DNA of 64,000 nucleotides, taken from assembly GCA_038363925.1 (NCBI GenBank), contig JAQQWL010000005.1, positions 2,542,001-2,606,000 on the forward strand, given 5' to 3'. A program made the translations under genes and the position numbers. The notes under the pieces were generated by a model. The model was not told where the DNA came from and made no database searches. It saw only the letters and a program-made list of their open reading frames with translations. The DNA comes from Apiospora phragmitis (taxonomy: Eukaryota > Ascomycota > Sordariomycetes > Amphisphaeriales > Apiosporaceae). Shown here piece after piece: positions 22,180 to 36,549 of the stretch (positions are counted from its first letter, which is position 1; each line of letters begins with the position of its first letter).

Positions 22180-22400
22180 ATTAATGAAGTTTTAAAGCGT
22201 GCTCACCGGGAGGCTTAAAAAGCCTTCCTCCGTTTAGAAAAGATTAAGGTCTAGCGAGAATCCCTAGTTACTCGTGGCGCTAAAATAGCGAAACGGGGCC
22301 TTCGTTCTTTAAACGAACTCGAGGCGTAAGAGCGTGCCGAATTTAAAGCTATCGCGAACGTATACCAATTTGGAGGCTTTAAAATAATAGACTAGTTTAG
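22180..22400 (+). pseudogene. Accessory antisense frame remnant in element R
   Basis: Reads as an amphipathic helical protein (H-R-E-A, A-F-L-R-L-E-K-I, then R-S-L-N-E-L-E-A) with stops only at TAA/TAG in positions where Gln would fit. Same position and orientation as in the other elements. Confidence 0.65.
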
Positions 22401-25400
22401 AACGGACGTTAATTTTTCCTTACTATCCTTACTTTATACTTCCGAAGCGCCTCGGCGACGTTCGCTAAATGTTTTTTAAGTTCTTAGGTATTATTTTTAA
22501 ATAAGTAACCCTTTTATTTAACGAGGTATTTCCACCCTCGTCCTACTCGTTTTTTAAAGAGGATAGTCTCGATTTCGTATTCGTATTAATCTGTTTCGGC
22601 TTTTAACTATATTTTAATAAGTATGTTTTTTAAGGCTAGTTTAAGTAATAAAATATAAAATATAAAATATATTCGTATTATTTTTAATAGTAATAATCGA
22701 TAATTAGTTTTTAAAATAACTTCTACGATTTTAAATAGTTCGATCTTTTTAAAATCTAATTTATTACTTAATCGTTTAGTTTTAATATTTCGTTAAAAGA
22801 GGTAAACTTTTTTTCCTTTTCTTAGAATAAATCCCTCTATCCTCTTTTTATTAATATATTACTTTATTCGTTTTTAAAGAAAGGTAAGGTTTTTTTATAG
22901 CGATATTTAGAGCTTTTTTAGTTTTTCGATTTAAATGGTCGCTATCGGTATTAACTCTCCTTTTAATTAAGGTCGGGTAATGTTTAGATTAAACCTATAA
23001 TTAGCTTTAAAAGGTGATATACGCGTGGTCTCGTTATCCGCGCTATTATATACGAACTGTGCTATAGGTAATAGTCGTACCTAATTATCCTATTTATAAT
23101 TAACGTAGTATCGCAGGTACTATTCGAGCGTCTAATTTATACGCTCGGTTTATCCGTCGGTTTACGGGTGATATGTTATAGATAGTTTATATTTAACTCT
23201 TAATTATATTATAAGGGATTTTTAGAATTTAGTAGTAAATAGCTTATCTCGATTAGAAATAATTATTTCTAATAAACCGTATTAATTAATAATTATTTTA
23301 AGGAAAATATATACGAGGTCGTTAATATTATTTACTTCTTTATATAATAAAAAGTATATATATTTAATAAACTTATCGGTAATAATTAATATATTATTAT
23401 ACTTAACTTTAATTAATAGTTCCTCGAATAATAATAACTTAATAATAAAATTAAGTACGATCGTTTTTTAAGCTCTATTTAATAGCGGTATAGGTTAAAG
23501 TTCCTTATACGGTTAATATTATACGGCCTTAGCCTTATTATAGAGGTCGTAATTATTAATTATTTACGTAACCTTATTTTTAAGGTTTTCATAATCGAAT
23601 TATTTATTAATTCGCTTCTAAGTTTTAAAGATTCTTTAATATCTATACGTAGGGTGCGCGTAAAATTCCTTAATAAACTCGTCTTAGTATTATTTAAAGA
23701 TATAGATTTTATTATAACGGTATATAAGCCCGTTCTTAATATTAAGTCCGTTCTTAGCTTAATTTATAAAGTCTAGGGTTCCGAAGTATTTCTCGAACTT
23801 CTCGATCTATTTTTTATAAAATTATACTTTATAAGTAGCTTAAATATATCGTAACGGTATAAGGTTTCCGTCCTTATTATATATTAAGATTATACGTATC
23901 TTTAATAATATATCTTATTAATAGTCCGATTATCGGCTTAAAGCGTCGGCCTTATTATTATCGCTTCCTTTATAATAAATAATAACGAAATTAAATTGAA
24001 AAAGAATTCTAACCATCGTATTTATTGTTTATTTAACTCTTTTCTAGTAATAAACGTCGTAAAGTTCTTATAATCGGTATAAACCTTTACTAATTCTTCC
24101 GCACTATTTAAATAATGTCTTTATTCTTTAAATATTTTAATAATAATTATTAACTCTTTATTATAGATTTAGTAATTAAGTTCAGGTCTATTTAATTTCT
24201 TTAAAAAGAATACGATTAGGTACGATTTCCCGTTATCGTCCCGTTAGCTAAGTTGCCTTCCGATCGCGTAATCCGATACGTCAGTTTCTATTTTAAAAGG
24301 TTTATTTAAATCTGCTATACGAAGTACCGGTTCGGCGCAGATCAAGTCCTTAAGGGTTTAAAAGGCTGTTTCCTCTATGTTTATCCATCGGAATAGCTCG
24401 TCCTTCCTAGTTAGGTGCGTAAGGGGTGTCGCTATCTTGCCAAATCCGGGAATAAAAATCCGGTAATAATTAGCCAGTCCTAAAAAGGATCTAATTTCGG
24501 TAGCGCTTATAGGCCTAGGTTATTCCTTTATTATTAAAATTTTAAAAGTTTTTATTTAAACTTTTCTTAAGGATATTACGTATCTTATAAAGGTAACCGT
24601 TTTTTAGTGAAACTCGCTCTTCTCTAGATTTATTAAGAGATTAGCGTTTCGTAGTTTTTAAAGTACGAGCTTAACGTACTCTTTATATTATTTTTTATCT
24701 TTTAAATAAATTAGGATATCGTTTAAGTATATTATTACGAACTTATTAAGGTATTCGCGTAATACGTAATTAATTATATTTTAAAAGCTAGTTAATACGT
24801 TCGTAAGTCCGAACGGTATTATTTAATATTCGAAATATCCGTACTTAATACGGAATACGGTCTTTTATTTTTTTCTTTCCTTAATACGGATTAAGTTATA
24901 TATATTAAATAGGTTTAGTATTATAAAGATTACTATTTTATAAAGCTTATTGCATAAGTTATTAATTAAAAGAAGTAGGTACCGATTCTTAATAATAATT
25001 TCGTTAAGCTTCCGGTAATCGACGTATATTCTTTATTTCTTCTTACCGTTTTTATTCTTTTTAAAGGCGAAAAGAATAAGGTATCCTATTAATAACGTGG
25101 ATAGTCGTATTACTCTTTTTTCGAAATTCTCCGTAATATACTCCTTAAGTATTTCCTTGTACTCTCGATTAAGCTTATATATAGGTATAAACTATAATTA
25201 CTTCCCTTTTTTAAGAGGTATTTTATAATCCTACCGTATATAAAGTAGTAAACCCGTTTTTAATTTTCCGTTAAAGAGGTTTTTAAACTACCGGTACTCT
25301 TTTAATATAGTTATCGTAACGTTCGGCTTAGGTTCTTTAACGATAAAATACGCTCTAAATATTTTAAGTCTGCTTAGGGGCTTTTTTCTCGAGCGCTACC

Positions 25401-27943
25401 TAATAATTAATCCTCTTCCTAGTATTTCCTACTAAAGTTAGCCTGTTCTCTAATTAATTTTAGGATTACTTACCCGTAACTAAAGTATCCCTAGTATTAT
25501 GTCATATCTTGATACTTCCGTAATATTACACGTAATTCGTTCAGAACGCCCTCCAATATTAATAAAAAGGTTCGCGACTTCTTTCTTAACCTCGCTATCT
25601 TCGTACGTTATAAGTCCTTTATTAACGGTCTTAAGTCGGTATAAGGCGTCTTTTTTTTGCCATTCTAATTTTAAGCTATTAACGATTCTTAATAAGATAT
25701 AATTTCTTTACGCTCCGTTATCGAATAACGCTTTAATAGTAATTCCTCGGATATTTATTATTAATATAATATGCTCGTAAATGTCTCGTTTATTTATTAA
25801 TAAGTATAAGGACTTATCTTATCCCGTCGGATATCGTCCTATTATAATCGGCGGAATTCGTTTCCCGGCTATTGCTTTTTATGACCGGGGTTTCCTCGCG
25901 TCCCTTATTATCGGTATAAATTCGCTCGTTATTTAGAAATAAACGTAGGCGTAAATAAATATATTAATAGTAGCGTAGGTTCTAATCTTATAATTATTAT
26001 TAGTCCTCGTATTTAAAATTCTAGTTCGTTAATAAATCGTAACTTATTTTTTTATTAGTAAAGGATAATAACCTTTTTATTATTATTAATTTAGTTTTTA
26101 ATAATCCCGTTAATATATAATACTCGTCCGTCTGTTATTAAAAAACGGCGGTTTTTAAAATTTTTTATCTCGTTTAATTATAATTTATACATTTTATATA
26201 CGCGAAATAGTAAATCTATTCTAAAGGTTTATTAAGATTTATTAAAGGTACGAGCTTATAGTTTGCGTAAAGCTTGTAATTTTTCCTAGGTATAAACGAA
26301 GTATCGGTTTTTTTCGTAATCGGTCCACTCTTGCTATTTTAAGTAGCACCGTTATAATTATTAGGGGTTTTTTTATATTAATAAGTATAAGTATCGTTTA
26401 TTAAGTATAATCGTTTTAATTTTTTTAATTATATAGTTTATATATAATCGAGAAATAGGTTTCTTACCGATCTTTCGTAAGAACTAATCGTTTTTAAGTT
26501 TCTCCGCTAAGTGTTTAGTATATCCGTCGTATATATAAGAAATCTATAAAAACGTGAAATATATTTCGTCGATAAGCGATACTTGTTAATTATCGCCTAT
26601 TACGTAGTTTCTTCGGATTCCTTAATTAAATCTATACGAAATAAAGGTTTATCGAAGTTTTTTAAAGTCGGGGCTTGATATATTAAGGATAGCGATCTAT
26701 TTATTTACTTTTAAGTCTTATAATTTTATAAGTTCGTTAATAATATTATTTACGGCTATATTTATTAAACGCTCGTAATTTTAAAGTTTTTTTTAGCTTT
26801 TATTTATTTTTAAACTTATAAATTATAAAATTAGTAACGGGTTTTCGGCTCGTTATAGCAAGTTTCTTTGTCGCCTTTACTTTCTTTTTAAGCGGCTTAA
26901 AGAATTATCCGGTTTTTTCTTTATTTATAAAATAGGTACTATAGCCGTTATTATAATAGGCTATCTAGGACAGGCTATTATATAATATTTCGGTAGTATT
27001 ATTAACGTTACTATTTTTAATAGCTACTAGGGTAAATTTTTTACTCGTAGCGTTAACGTATTATCCTTTTAGAACGCGGTTAAACGTCTTTTTAAGGCTT
27101 TTATAATTACGGGTAAAGTGTCCGTTTTTTCCGTAGTTATAATAGGTAACCTTCTTTTTATAATTATTTTTATTATCTTATTAAGTGGCGTTAAAGTTTA
27201 TAGGTTTACTATATAATCCGTAAAAAGTCTTTTTTTATATATATTAGACTAATCGTCTGTTATTAGCTCGAGGTTTATTATCTATTCGCGGGGCTCGGCT
27301 GCCCTATTTTTCGAGGCGTTATTTATATAGGCGGTTATCGATCTTAACCACTATTTTAATATATTTATCAAAATCGTCGGGGCAATCCGCCCGATTAACT
27401 TCGTTTTTTACGTTTTTTCGTAGTTCCGTATAAAAAAGTATTATTAAAGCGTCGTTATCGCTTTATTTAGTTTTAAAGAATATTTATTTAAACTAGGCGG
27501 CGTAAGTAATTATTAACCCTTTTTACTTAAGTTATATAAGTCGTTGCTTTATAATCTGGACTTTATTTAGATTACCAAAGGTCGCCTTTAATTTTTTCTT
27601 AAATTCCGCGTAATATCAAAAGATCCTTCTAATATTAATTTCCTAGTCGTCGGTATCCGGGTTATTAAAGTAATCCCTTATAATAGGTTCGAACTAAGCA
27701 AAGGCGTCGCCTTTAAAAAAACCGGCAGCGCATAAGATCTTATTAAGCTCCGTAACGATAATTCTACTATAAAATCGTAAATAAGCTTTTACTTAAGTAA
27801 AAAAGCTTTAGACGTTATTATCGTATTTATCGTAAACGTAAGGTGGCGCGAGTTTAAATCCGGTATGTCCGCCTCCTCCTACCCCCGGGTAAGGAGAGCA
27901 GCAACTTGCTTAACGAGCTAGACGTTCTCGGTTCGGACCTTAT

Positions 27944-28610
27944 TGTAACGAACGCTATCAGGGGTCCAAATGGAAACCTGGTAAGACGTACCGAAGGGTT
28001 TATGTTTAACAGTACGAGAGAGTATCTAAACGTGCGATAAAAGTCCGCTTCTATCGATATAATATGTAATAGCCGTAGGAATAAAAAGGGGGTAATTAAG
28101 GTACGTTTAACTTAAAGGTATTTATAATAGAGTTATTAAGGCTATTTACTTTATTAATAAATTAAATTAATATTTAAATTAATTATTAAAATAAAGAGTA
28201 TTTATATAAAAATATATAGGAAAGGTTTATTATTATATATTTAATCTTTTTTTTATTAATTTTCCGGGATTACTTTTAATTTATAATAATTCGTTAATAG
28301 TTTACGGTAATTTATCTCTTAAATTATAGTAATCTATCCTTAATTAGCTTATTACGGGCGTTGTTTTTTTATTATCCCGTAACTTTGTTACGTAACCCGT
28401 CGTCCTTTTTCTTACGTTTATCCGTACTCGTCTTATCGCCGCGCGGGTTAGGATTATTTAATTTACTATACGCTATTAAAATACGATCGAGTTTATATTA
28501 ATATAACTAGCGGTGCGATTACTAGCTATAATATTATAGCCGGGTTAGGTTATTATACTTTCGTATTAATAAGTAAAATCTTAACCGTATAATTAGGTCG
28601 GGTTATAATA
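27944..28610 (-). repeat. 3' LTR of element T (667 bp)
   Basis: Starts TGTAACGAACG after TSD CTTAT and ends GTTATAATA, followed on the plus strand by CTATCCTCCCTC, the complement of a purine tract. Partner 35069-35735. Confidence 0.92.
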
Positions 28611-28805
28611 CTATCCTCCCTCTTTTAATTATTTTATTTTTAAAGTATAGATTTTATAAGTACCCTTATTTTCCTTATTTTATTAGTTTTAATAAGTTCT
28701 CTTCTTTTTATTTTTATTATAATATATATTTATTATATTGTTTAGTCGTATCGAAAAACTTCGATTAAAAAAAACTACTACGTGTCTAGCTCTTATTATT
28801 AACGT

Positions 28806-29170
28806 AGAATTTACGGGTAATTTAATCAGTATACTTTATACTCGTTATTTTCGTTAAAACTTAATTTATTATATAAATAAAAAATCGTTTCGTTATTTAA
28901 AGTATATCCGGGTTGGTCGTTCTTACGACGGCACCTTCGTCGCGTTAGCCTTAATAAAGCTAGCTGCTTAATAAAAAAAACTAGAAGCGGAAGAATTAGA
29001 CGTAAAGGAGGCCCTGTTTTTATTATAGACACAGTTGTCCACTGCTCTAAGTCGTTTAGCCCGTCTCCGTCGTATAAAGAAGGTTGTGGCGGAAAAGCGT
29101 TCGGAGGCGTTTCGTCAGGGAATATAGGAGCTGAACGAGGAGGACGGTGTTTCCTTTTCGATTATTAACT
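28806..29170 (+). pseudogene. Accessory antisense frame in element T (Cys-cluster plus coiled coil)
   Basis: The plus-strand frame running through 28,882-29,170 has only four stops in about 95 codons (TAA TAA at 28969-28974, then two TAGs), each explicable as a Gln codon hit by C-to-T. The start region reads R-Y-L-K-Y-I-R-V-G-R-S-Y-D-G. The Tyr residues sit where a Cys cluster (C-x2-C...C-D-G) would be expected if TGY had become TAY. Next comes a Leu/Ala/Glu-rich coiled coil (K-L-E-A-E-E-L-D, L-S-R-L-A-R-L-R-R-I-K-K, F-R-Q-G). The frame lies between the chromodomain end of pol and the 3' LTR and is antisense to pol. Multicopy hypothetical proteins with this pattern are, as I recall, common in ascomycetes. 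Function unknown. Confidence 0.7.
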
Positions 29171-32100
29171 AAAAGAATTTCGTTTTAAGTAACCTGCGTT
29201 CTTTAAGCGTCTTCGGGGATATTAATTAATCGTTTTTTAGCCTGGGCGATTTTCCGGAGCCCGGCCTGTTAGTTCTTACCAAAGGAGCTCTCCTTTAAAC
29301 TCCTGGAGTTCTTTAGCGGCGTTTTTTAAGTATTTTTTAAGTTCCTATGTATTATTTTTTAATAAATAACCTTTTTATTAAACGAAATACTTTTATCCTC
29401 GGCCGATTTTTTTTATTAATAATTTTTTCGATTTTATATTCGTATTAATTTATTTCGACCTTTAATTAAATATTAAATATTATGTATATTAAGGCTAGTT
29501 CGAATAAAAAAATATAAAATATTAAGTATATTTTTATAGTTTTAAGTAGTAATAATTAATAATTAGTTTTTAAAATAACTTTTATAATTTTAAATAGTCC
29601 GATCTTTTTAAAATCTAATTTATTACTAGGTTGTTTAGTTTTAATATTACGTTATAAAAGGTAAACCTTTTCCCTTTTTTTAAAAGTTAATTTTTTTAAT
29701 TTTATTTTATTAGCGTATTTTTTTATTCGTTTTTAAAGAAAGGTGAAGTCTTATTATAGAGTAGTTTAGAGTTCTTTTAATTTCTCGATTTATATAGTCG
29801 CGATTAGTACTAGCTCTTTTTTTAAAAGTTATTTAATAATTTCCGGGTCGTACCTATAATTCGTTCGAAATAATAAAATACGTATAGTTTTATTATTTAC
29901 GTTATTATATATAAACTATATTATAAATAATAATTTTACTTAGTTATTTTATTCGTAATTAATATAATATCATAAGTACTACTTTAGGGTCTAGTTTATT
30001 CGTTCGGTTTATTTATCCGTCTAGGGGTAGTAAGTTATGGATAGCTTATGCTTCACGCCTAGCTACGTTATAAATAATTTCTAAAACTTAGCGGTAAACA
30101 GCTTATCTCGGTCGGAAATAATCGTTTCCGGCAGCCCGTATTAATTAATAATAGTTCTAAAGAATATATATGTAAAATTATTAATATCGCTAAACTCTTT
30201 ATACGGAAGAAGTAGGTATATTTTGTAAGCTTATCCGTAATTATTAATATATTATTATATTTAACTTTAATTAATAGTTCCGCCGATAAGGGTAGCTTAA
30301 TAATAAAGTTAAGTGCGATCGTTTTTTATACCCTGTTTAGAAGTGGTATAAGTTATAGTTCTTTATATAGTCGGTATCGTGCAGCCTTAACTTTATTATA
30401 CAGGTCGTATTCGTTAATAGCCTTTATAACCTAATTTTTTAATTTCTCGTAATTAAATAGCCGTATAATTCGTTTCCATATTTTGAACACTTTTTGGTAT
30501 CTGTGCGCGGGGTGTACGTAAAATTTTTAAATAAATTCCCGTTAATATTACTCGGGAATAAGGATCTTGCCTTGATAATATACTAGCCTATTTCTCGACA
30601 CTCCGTACAGTGGTCGCAAGGTAGCTATATCTATTTATTCGTAATATTTTTTAAAGCGCGTAACTTATTTATCGTTATATTAAACGTGGTTAGTTTCGTG
30701 TAAGTATCGTGATAATACGAGGTTATTATTATTATTTTATATAAGGATAATCCGGGTCTCTAGTAAAACTTCTTCTTAATAATCTAGTTATTAATTAAAG
30801 GCGTCGGCTTTTCCGTTATCGCTACCCTTATAATATATAATAACGAAGTTAAATTTTAATAAAAACTTAAATTATTATATTTATCGTTTATTTAATTCTT
30901 TTATAATAATAAACGTGATTAGGTTCTTATAGTCGGTATAGACCTTTATAGGTTTTTCTATTCCGTTAAAATAGTATCTCTATTTTTCGAAGGCTTTAAT
31001 AATAGTTATTAACTCTTTATTGTAGATTTAATAATTAAGTTCTAGTTTATTTAGTTTTTTTAAGAAAAATGCGACGGGGTATAGCTTTCCGTTATTGTTT
31101 CGCTAACTTAATTAACTTCCGATCGTATAGTTTAATGCGTTAATTTTAATTTCGAAAGGTTTTGTGGGATTTATTACGTAAAGTATTAATTTGTTAATAA
31201 TCCGCTCTTTTATAGTTTAAAAAGCTTTTTTTTCTTTATTAATTTATATAAATAAGGTGTTTTTTTTTAATTAAGTTTATTAAAAGTATCGCTATTCTAT
31301 TAAATTTAAGGACGAAAATCTAATAATAGTTAATTAATCTTAAAAAGGATTTAATTTCTATAACGCTTATAAGCGTCGGCTATTCCTTAATTATTACAAT
31401 TTTTAATTACTTTATTCGTATTTTTCTAAAAGATATTATATATTTTATAAACGTAATTATTCGTTAATAGAATTCGCTTTTCTTTAAATTTATTAATAGA
31501 TTAACGTTTTATAGCTTTTAAAGTATTAATTTTATATATTTTTTATATTATACGTTATCTTCGGAATAAATAAAGATATTATCGAGGTATATTATAACGA
31601 ACTTATTAAGGTATTTATATAAAATATAATTAATTATTAATTAAAAGTTAATTAACGTATTAATTAATTTAAACGGCATAACTTAATATTTAAAATATTT
31701 ATATTTCGTTCGAAACGCGGTTTTTTATTTTTTTCCTTCCTTAATACGGATTAGGTTATATATATTAAAAAGATTAAGTATTATAAAGATTTTAATGTAT
31801 AATAATTTATTTTATAAATCGTTAATTAAAAATAAGGGGTATCGGTTTTTAATAATGATTTCGTTAAGCTTTTAATAATCGATATATATACGCTACTTAG
31901 GTTTCCCGTCCTTACTTTTTTTTAGAATAAAGAGGATAGGGAAGCCTATTAGCGATATAGATGGTTATATAACTCCTTTTTTTAAGTTCTTTATAATGTA
32001 CTCTTTTAAGGCCTGTTCGTATTCCTGGTTAAGTTTGTATATAAGTATAAATAGGGGTTCTTTCTTATTTTTAAAGGGTATCTCGTAATTCTACCGTGTA

Positions 32101-34199
32101 TAAAACGGTAAACCTATTTTTAATTTCTTATTAAAAAAAGCTTCGAATTACCTGTACTTTTTTAATATAATCGTTATAATATCCGGCTTAGGTTCTTTAA
32201 TAATAATATATGTTTTAAGTATTTTAAATTTATTAGGGGGTTATTTTTTAAACTATTATTTATTAATTAAACCTTTTTTTAATATATCTTATTAAAGTTA
32301 GCCTGTTTTTTAATTAATTTTAAAATTATTTACCTATAATTAAAGTATTTTTAAAATTATATCGTATTTTGCGACGTTTATAATATTATACGAGATTCGT
32401 TTATAACGTTTTTCGATATCGATCGGAAGGTTCGCGACTTCTTTTCGTACTTCTCTATTTTTATAGGTTATAAATCCTTTATCGATAGTTTTAAATCGGT
32501 ATAGGGCGTTTTTTTCTTATTATTTAAGTTTTAAGCGGTTAACGATTCGTAATAAGATATAGTTTTTTTATGTTTTATTATTAAGTAACGTTTTAATATA
32601 AACTTTTTTTACGTTTATTATTAAAATAATATATTTATAAATCGCTCGATTATCCGTTATTTAATATAGAGACCTTTTTTAATCCGCCTAATATTATCCT
32701 TTTATATTCGGCGGCGTTTATTTCCCGATTAATATTCTTTTAAATAAGTAATAAACTCTTATAATCGATCGTTTTATCGCCGCTATCGTTCCTTTTTTTT
32801 TAATAAGAAGTTTCTTAATACGTTAACGGAAGTGTTTTTATACTCCTCCTCGTATATAATACTGTCCTTAATATTTAGAATTCGGGTTTTTCGGGTAATT
32901 CAGAAGTTTATTAGGTTCGTTAAAATTTATAAGCGCTTTATAAGTTTTTAATTATAATAAAGAGGTTTTTTTATTAGGCGTATACCTATACGTCTTAAAA
33001 GTATTAAGCGTTTTTTTTAAACGTTTATAGGTTCGCGATTTTTTTTAGGCGTATTCGAGGTATTAATCCTCGAAATACTCTTTTTAATCCCGTTTTTTTA
33101 AGTAATATTTTCGTAGCTATTTTAGATCTTTTTATATTAATAGGTATACGCGTTATTTATTAAGGATCGATATTTTAATTTTCTTAATTATATAATTAAG
33201 GTATAAGTTTATAATAACTTATTTATTAATTCGTTAGGGAAATTATTTATTTTTAAATTTCTTTACGAAATATTTTATATAAACGTTATATACGTATAAA
33301 ATTTATAAGAACGTGAAGTATATTTCGTTTATAAAAGAAATTCGAGGGTTATTATTTATTATATAGTTATCGCGGATTTTTTAAACGAATCCTACCGTAA
33401 TAAGTATTTAGCGTAAATATTTTAAATCGGGGTAAAAGACGCCGGGGATAGTTAGTTATTCGTCGTTTTTAAGGTTTTTAAACCCGGTAATCTCGTTTAC
33501 GAATTCCTTTATTAATATACCGATTAATCGTTTATAATTAACGGGTTATTTTTTTTAATTAATAATTTTATCGCTATTATTAAAATTATCGGGGGCGAGA
33601 TTATAAATTAAGGCGAAATCTCTACTTATTATAATAATACTCCGCTTAGGGCTCCTCTTCGTCTTTAAAGCCCTAAGAAACTATCCGGTTCCTTCCTTAT
33701 TTATTAAATAGAAGGTATACCCATTATCGTAATAGGCTATTTAGGATAGGCTGCCGTGTTCGGTAGTAGCGCTGCTTCTTTTAATAGCTAATACGGGGAC
33801 GTCCTCGTTTATCGTAGCGTTAACGTGTCGTCCGTCTGGGACTTTCTAAAAATCCTTTTTCGGGGCTCGATATTCTCATAAATAATACCCTTTTTTTTAA
33901 TAATTATAATAAATAACGTTTTATTTTTTATCGTTTTTATTATATTTAATAATATCGAGATTTATAGGTTTATTATAATAATTATACGCGGTAATATTTC
34001 TAAGCTATATATTATAATAATAACGTGGTCGTTTTATATTAGCTTAGACTTAATTAGTTTATCGTTATTATCCGCCTTACGTTTCGTAGCGTTATTCGTA
34101 TATATAAATATCGATCTTAATCGTAAGTTCTATATACGAAAGGAAATTATTAAGGGTATTAAGCCGGCTAAGTTTATTTTTAATATTTTCTTTTAATCC

Positions 34200-34280
34200 T
34201 TAATAATATATTATAATTTTAATAATATATTATAATTTTAATAACTTCGGTATAATTTTAATAACTTCGGTATAATTTAG
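34200..34280. repeat. Short tandem duplications in gag of element T
   Basis: About four units of roughly 20 bp: two near-identical copies around TAATATATTATAATTTT followed by two of AATAACTTCGGTATAATTTT. Element U has this region only once (about 43,135-43,180), so the duplications arose in T. Confidence 0.75.
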
Positions 34281-35068
34281 TCGAGCTATAATACGTCGGA
34301 ATTCGGCGGTATAGGAGGCGGCTAATCTTTTTTACTTAAAAGTCTTAAGCTCTCTTTCTACTTATCGTTTTTTATCGGGGTTTTAAAAAAGTGACTTAAA
34401 GGCGTCCTCGAAACTATCGTAACTTCTAAAAATACATTATACCTCCGTGCGGCATAATTCGACTTATTAATCGTTTTTTATAAGTTCGTCGAGGTAAGGC
34501 TCGAATTAAGCGAGTATTTTATTTTTAAAAAACGAGGCGGCGTAAATAACTTATTAAGTAAGGTTTTCGAATATTTTTTTATAAAACCGTTAATAAGCTT
34601 TAACTTAAACGAGAAATCTTTAAAGGTTCCCGCTCGTTCCGTTAAATAATATAGGTAAATTAATCTTTATTCTTTTTTTTAAAGCGATAAAGGTTTAAAT
34701 AATATTAGCGGCGATACGGAAGAGACGTACTTCCTCGTATAATTTATCGATATTAAGTATCTATCCTAAGTTTTCTTTTATTAAAAGGGTATTACGTTCT
34801 TTTTCGAGCTTAGCGTAATAGTATTAATAGTTAGCGTTTTTTTATTTAAGCTCCTTAATTCGCTTAGTTAATACCTAATAAGTAAAGCCGTCGTCGTTAT
34901 TATTACTATTTACTTCTATAGCGGGATTTTATTAAAGGGCGTTTATAGTAGTAATAAAAGCTTTCCCGTAGCGAGGGGTATTATTAAGTCTAGGTGTAGA
35001 TATAGTTCTTATAAATATTATTACTTAAAGGTTTAAGTAATAACTCGTAAAAATAAAAGTAATTAAAA

Positions 35069-35735
35069 TATAACGAACGCTATTAAGGATCTAAATAAAA
35101 ACCTAATAAAACGTACCGAAAAGTTTATATTTAATAGTATAAAAAAGTATCTAAACGTGTAATAAAAGTCCGCTTTTATTAATATAATATGTAATAGCCG
35201 TAGGAATAAAAAGGGGGTAACTAAAGTATATTTAATTTAAAAATATTTATAATAGAGTTATTAAGGCTATTTATTTTATTAATAAATTAAATTAATATTT
35301 AAATTAATTATTAAAATAAAGAGTATTTATATAAAAATATATAGGAAACGTTTATCGTTATATATTTAATCTCTTTTTTATTAATTTTCCGGGATTACTT
35401 TTAATTTATAATAATTCGTTAATAGTTTATAATAATTTATCTCTTAAATCACGATAATCTATCCTTAATTAACTCATTATAAGCGTTATTCCTTCGCTAT
35501 TCCGTAGCTTCGTTACGTAACCCGTCGTCCTTTTTCTCGCGTTTATCCGTACCCGTTTTATTACTACGCGGGCTAAAACTATTTAACTTACCGTACGTTA
35601 TTAAAGTACGATCGAGTTTATATTAATATAACTAATAGTACGATCGCTAGTTATAATATTATAGCCGGGTCGGGTTATTATATTTCCGTGCCGATAAATA
35701 GAGTCTTAACCGCATGGTTAGGTCGGGTTATAATA
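35069..35735 (-). repeat. 5' LTR of element T (667 bp)
   Basis: Begins TATAACGAACG (RIPed) on the plus strand and ends GTTATAATA, followed directly by TSD CTTAT and then by the resumed leader of element R. Confidence 0.92.
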
Positions 35736-35921
35736 CTTATCGAGTTAAACTTATAGGTACTAAATTATTTAAAGGATATCGGCGCCTCTAATTAGGTTAA
35801 ACATATTATCTCCCTATTATTAAGCTCCGTTTTAGGCGGGGTTTTAAAATATTATAATACTCTTATAAAGGTATTATTTAAAGGTTTAAATAATAATTTA
35901 TAAGAATAAAAGCGATTAAAA

Positions 35922-36549
35922 TATAACGAACGGTTATTAAAGTTTAAAAAAAACTTAATAAAACGTACTTAGGTTTATATTAATTAAACGAGAAAATATA
36001 TAAACGTATAAATAAATACGTCCGTTTAATATAATAAGTAATATTTTTAAATTAATCGTAAAACTTAATTAAAAATATAATAAGTTATTAAAATAATATG
36101 CCTTATTAATAAATTAAATTAATATTTAAATTAATCGCTAAAATAAAAAGTATTTATATAAAATATATAAAAAACGTTTATCGTTATATATCTAATCTTT
36201 CTTTTACTAATTACTTAGCTTAGTAACTTATCCTTAATTTCGTTAATAATCCTTTAAAGCGTGGGCTTATTAGATTAATAATGTTTCTAATTTTAAGCTA
36301 ATAATCTAATAATTTATTATATAATATAGTCGCTCGTCGCGGCTTCTCGATACGGTCGTATATATCTATCCTTCCTTAGTTATAATTTAATATTACGGAA
36401 GGTTCTTTAATTAGTTATTATTCGCAATACTGATCGTGGTAAGTTTTAAGTGCCTGTCCCGCCTGGTCGAGCAGGTACGCGCCGCGGGGTATCGTGGTAC
36501 CGTTTCCGCAAAGTGGGTCTGGGTCGCATGATTAGGCTAGGTCGTAATA
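35922..36549 (-). repeat. 5' LTR of element R (628 bp)
   Basis: Starts TATAACGAACGG and ends GTCGTAATA, followed by TSD ATAAG; element Q resumes at 36555. The GC-rich block GCCGCGGGGTATCG survives RIP at about 36,480-36,495. Confidence 0.9.

Larger units (their letters stand above)
27944..35735 (-). mobile_element. Element T: uninterrupted chromovirus, innermost of the nest
   Basis: A complete 7,792-bp element with 667-bp LTRs and TSD CTTAT at 27939-27943 and 35736-35740. Reading down the minus strand: 5' LTR 35069-35735, gag about 33,850-35,050 with a zinc-knuckle remnant near 33,870-33,915, protease about 32,560, RT about 30,900-31,900 (box Y-L-D-N, 31578-31589), RNase H, integrase about 29,500-30,560, chromodomain remnant about 29,370-29,470, accessory frame on the opposite strand 28,806-29,170, 3' LTR. 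It is the reference copy for the layout of the family because nothing has inserted into it. All frames carry RIP-type stops. Confidence 0.9.
21124..36549 (-). mobile_element. Element R: chromovirus inside Q, split by T
   Basis: Pieces 21124-27943 and 35741-36549 total about 7.6 kb. The TSD is ATAAG at 21119-21123 and 36550-36554. Both LTRs are 628 bp, shorter than and distinct from those of Q and T, with a GC-rich block near 21,655-21,710 and 36,455-36,500. The accessory frame is at about 22,180-22,400 (plus). Integrase lies at about 22,650-23,750 (catalytic-region motif now I-S-N-R-D-K-L-F-T near 23,240), RT at about 24,000-25,100 with the active-site box changed to Y-L-N-D (24718-24729), protease and gag on the higher side up to 27,943, and the 5' leader at 35,741-35,921. 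Dead through RIP. Confidence 0.88.

Noticed and set aside
25499..25702. 67-codon plus-strand frame in the AT-rich block
   Set aside because: It is antisense to the pol of element R and has no conserved counterpart in other copies; the same holds for 28826-29032 (complement of the accessory frame), 41695-41886 and 47721-47942 (antisense to gag).
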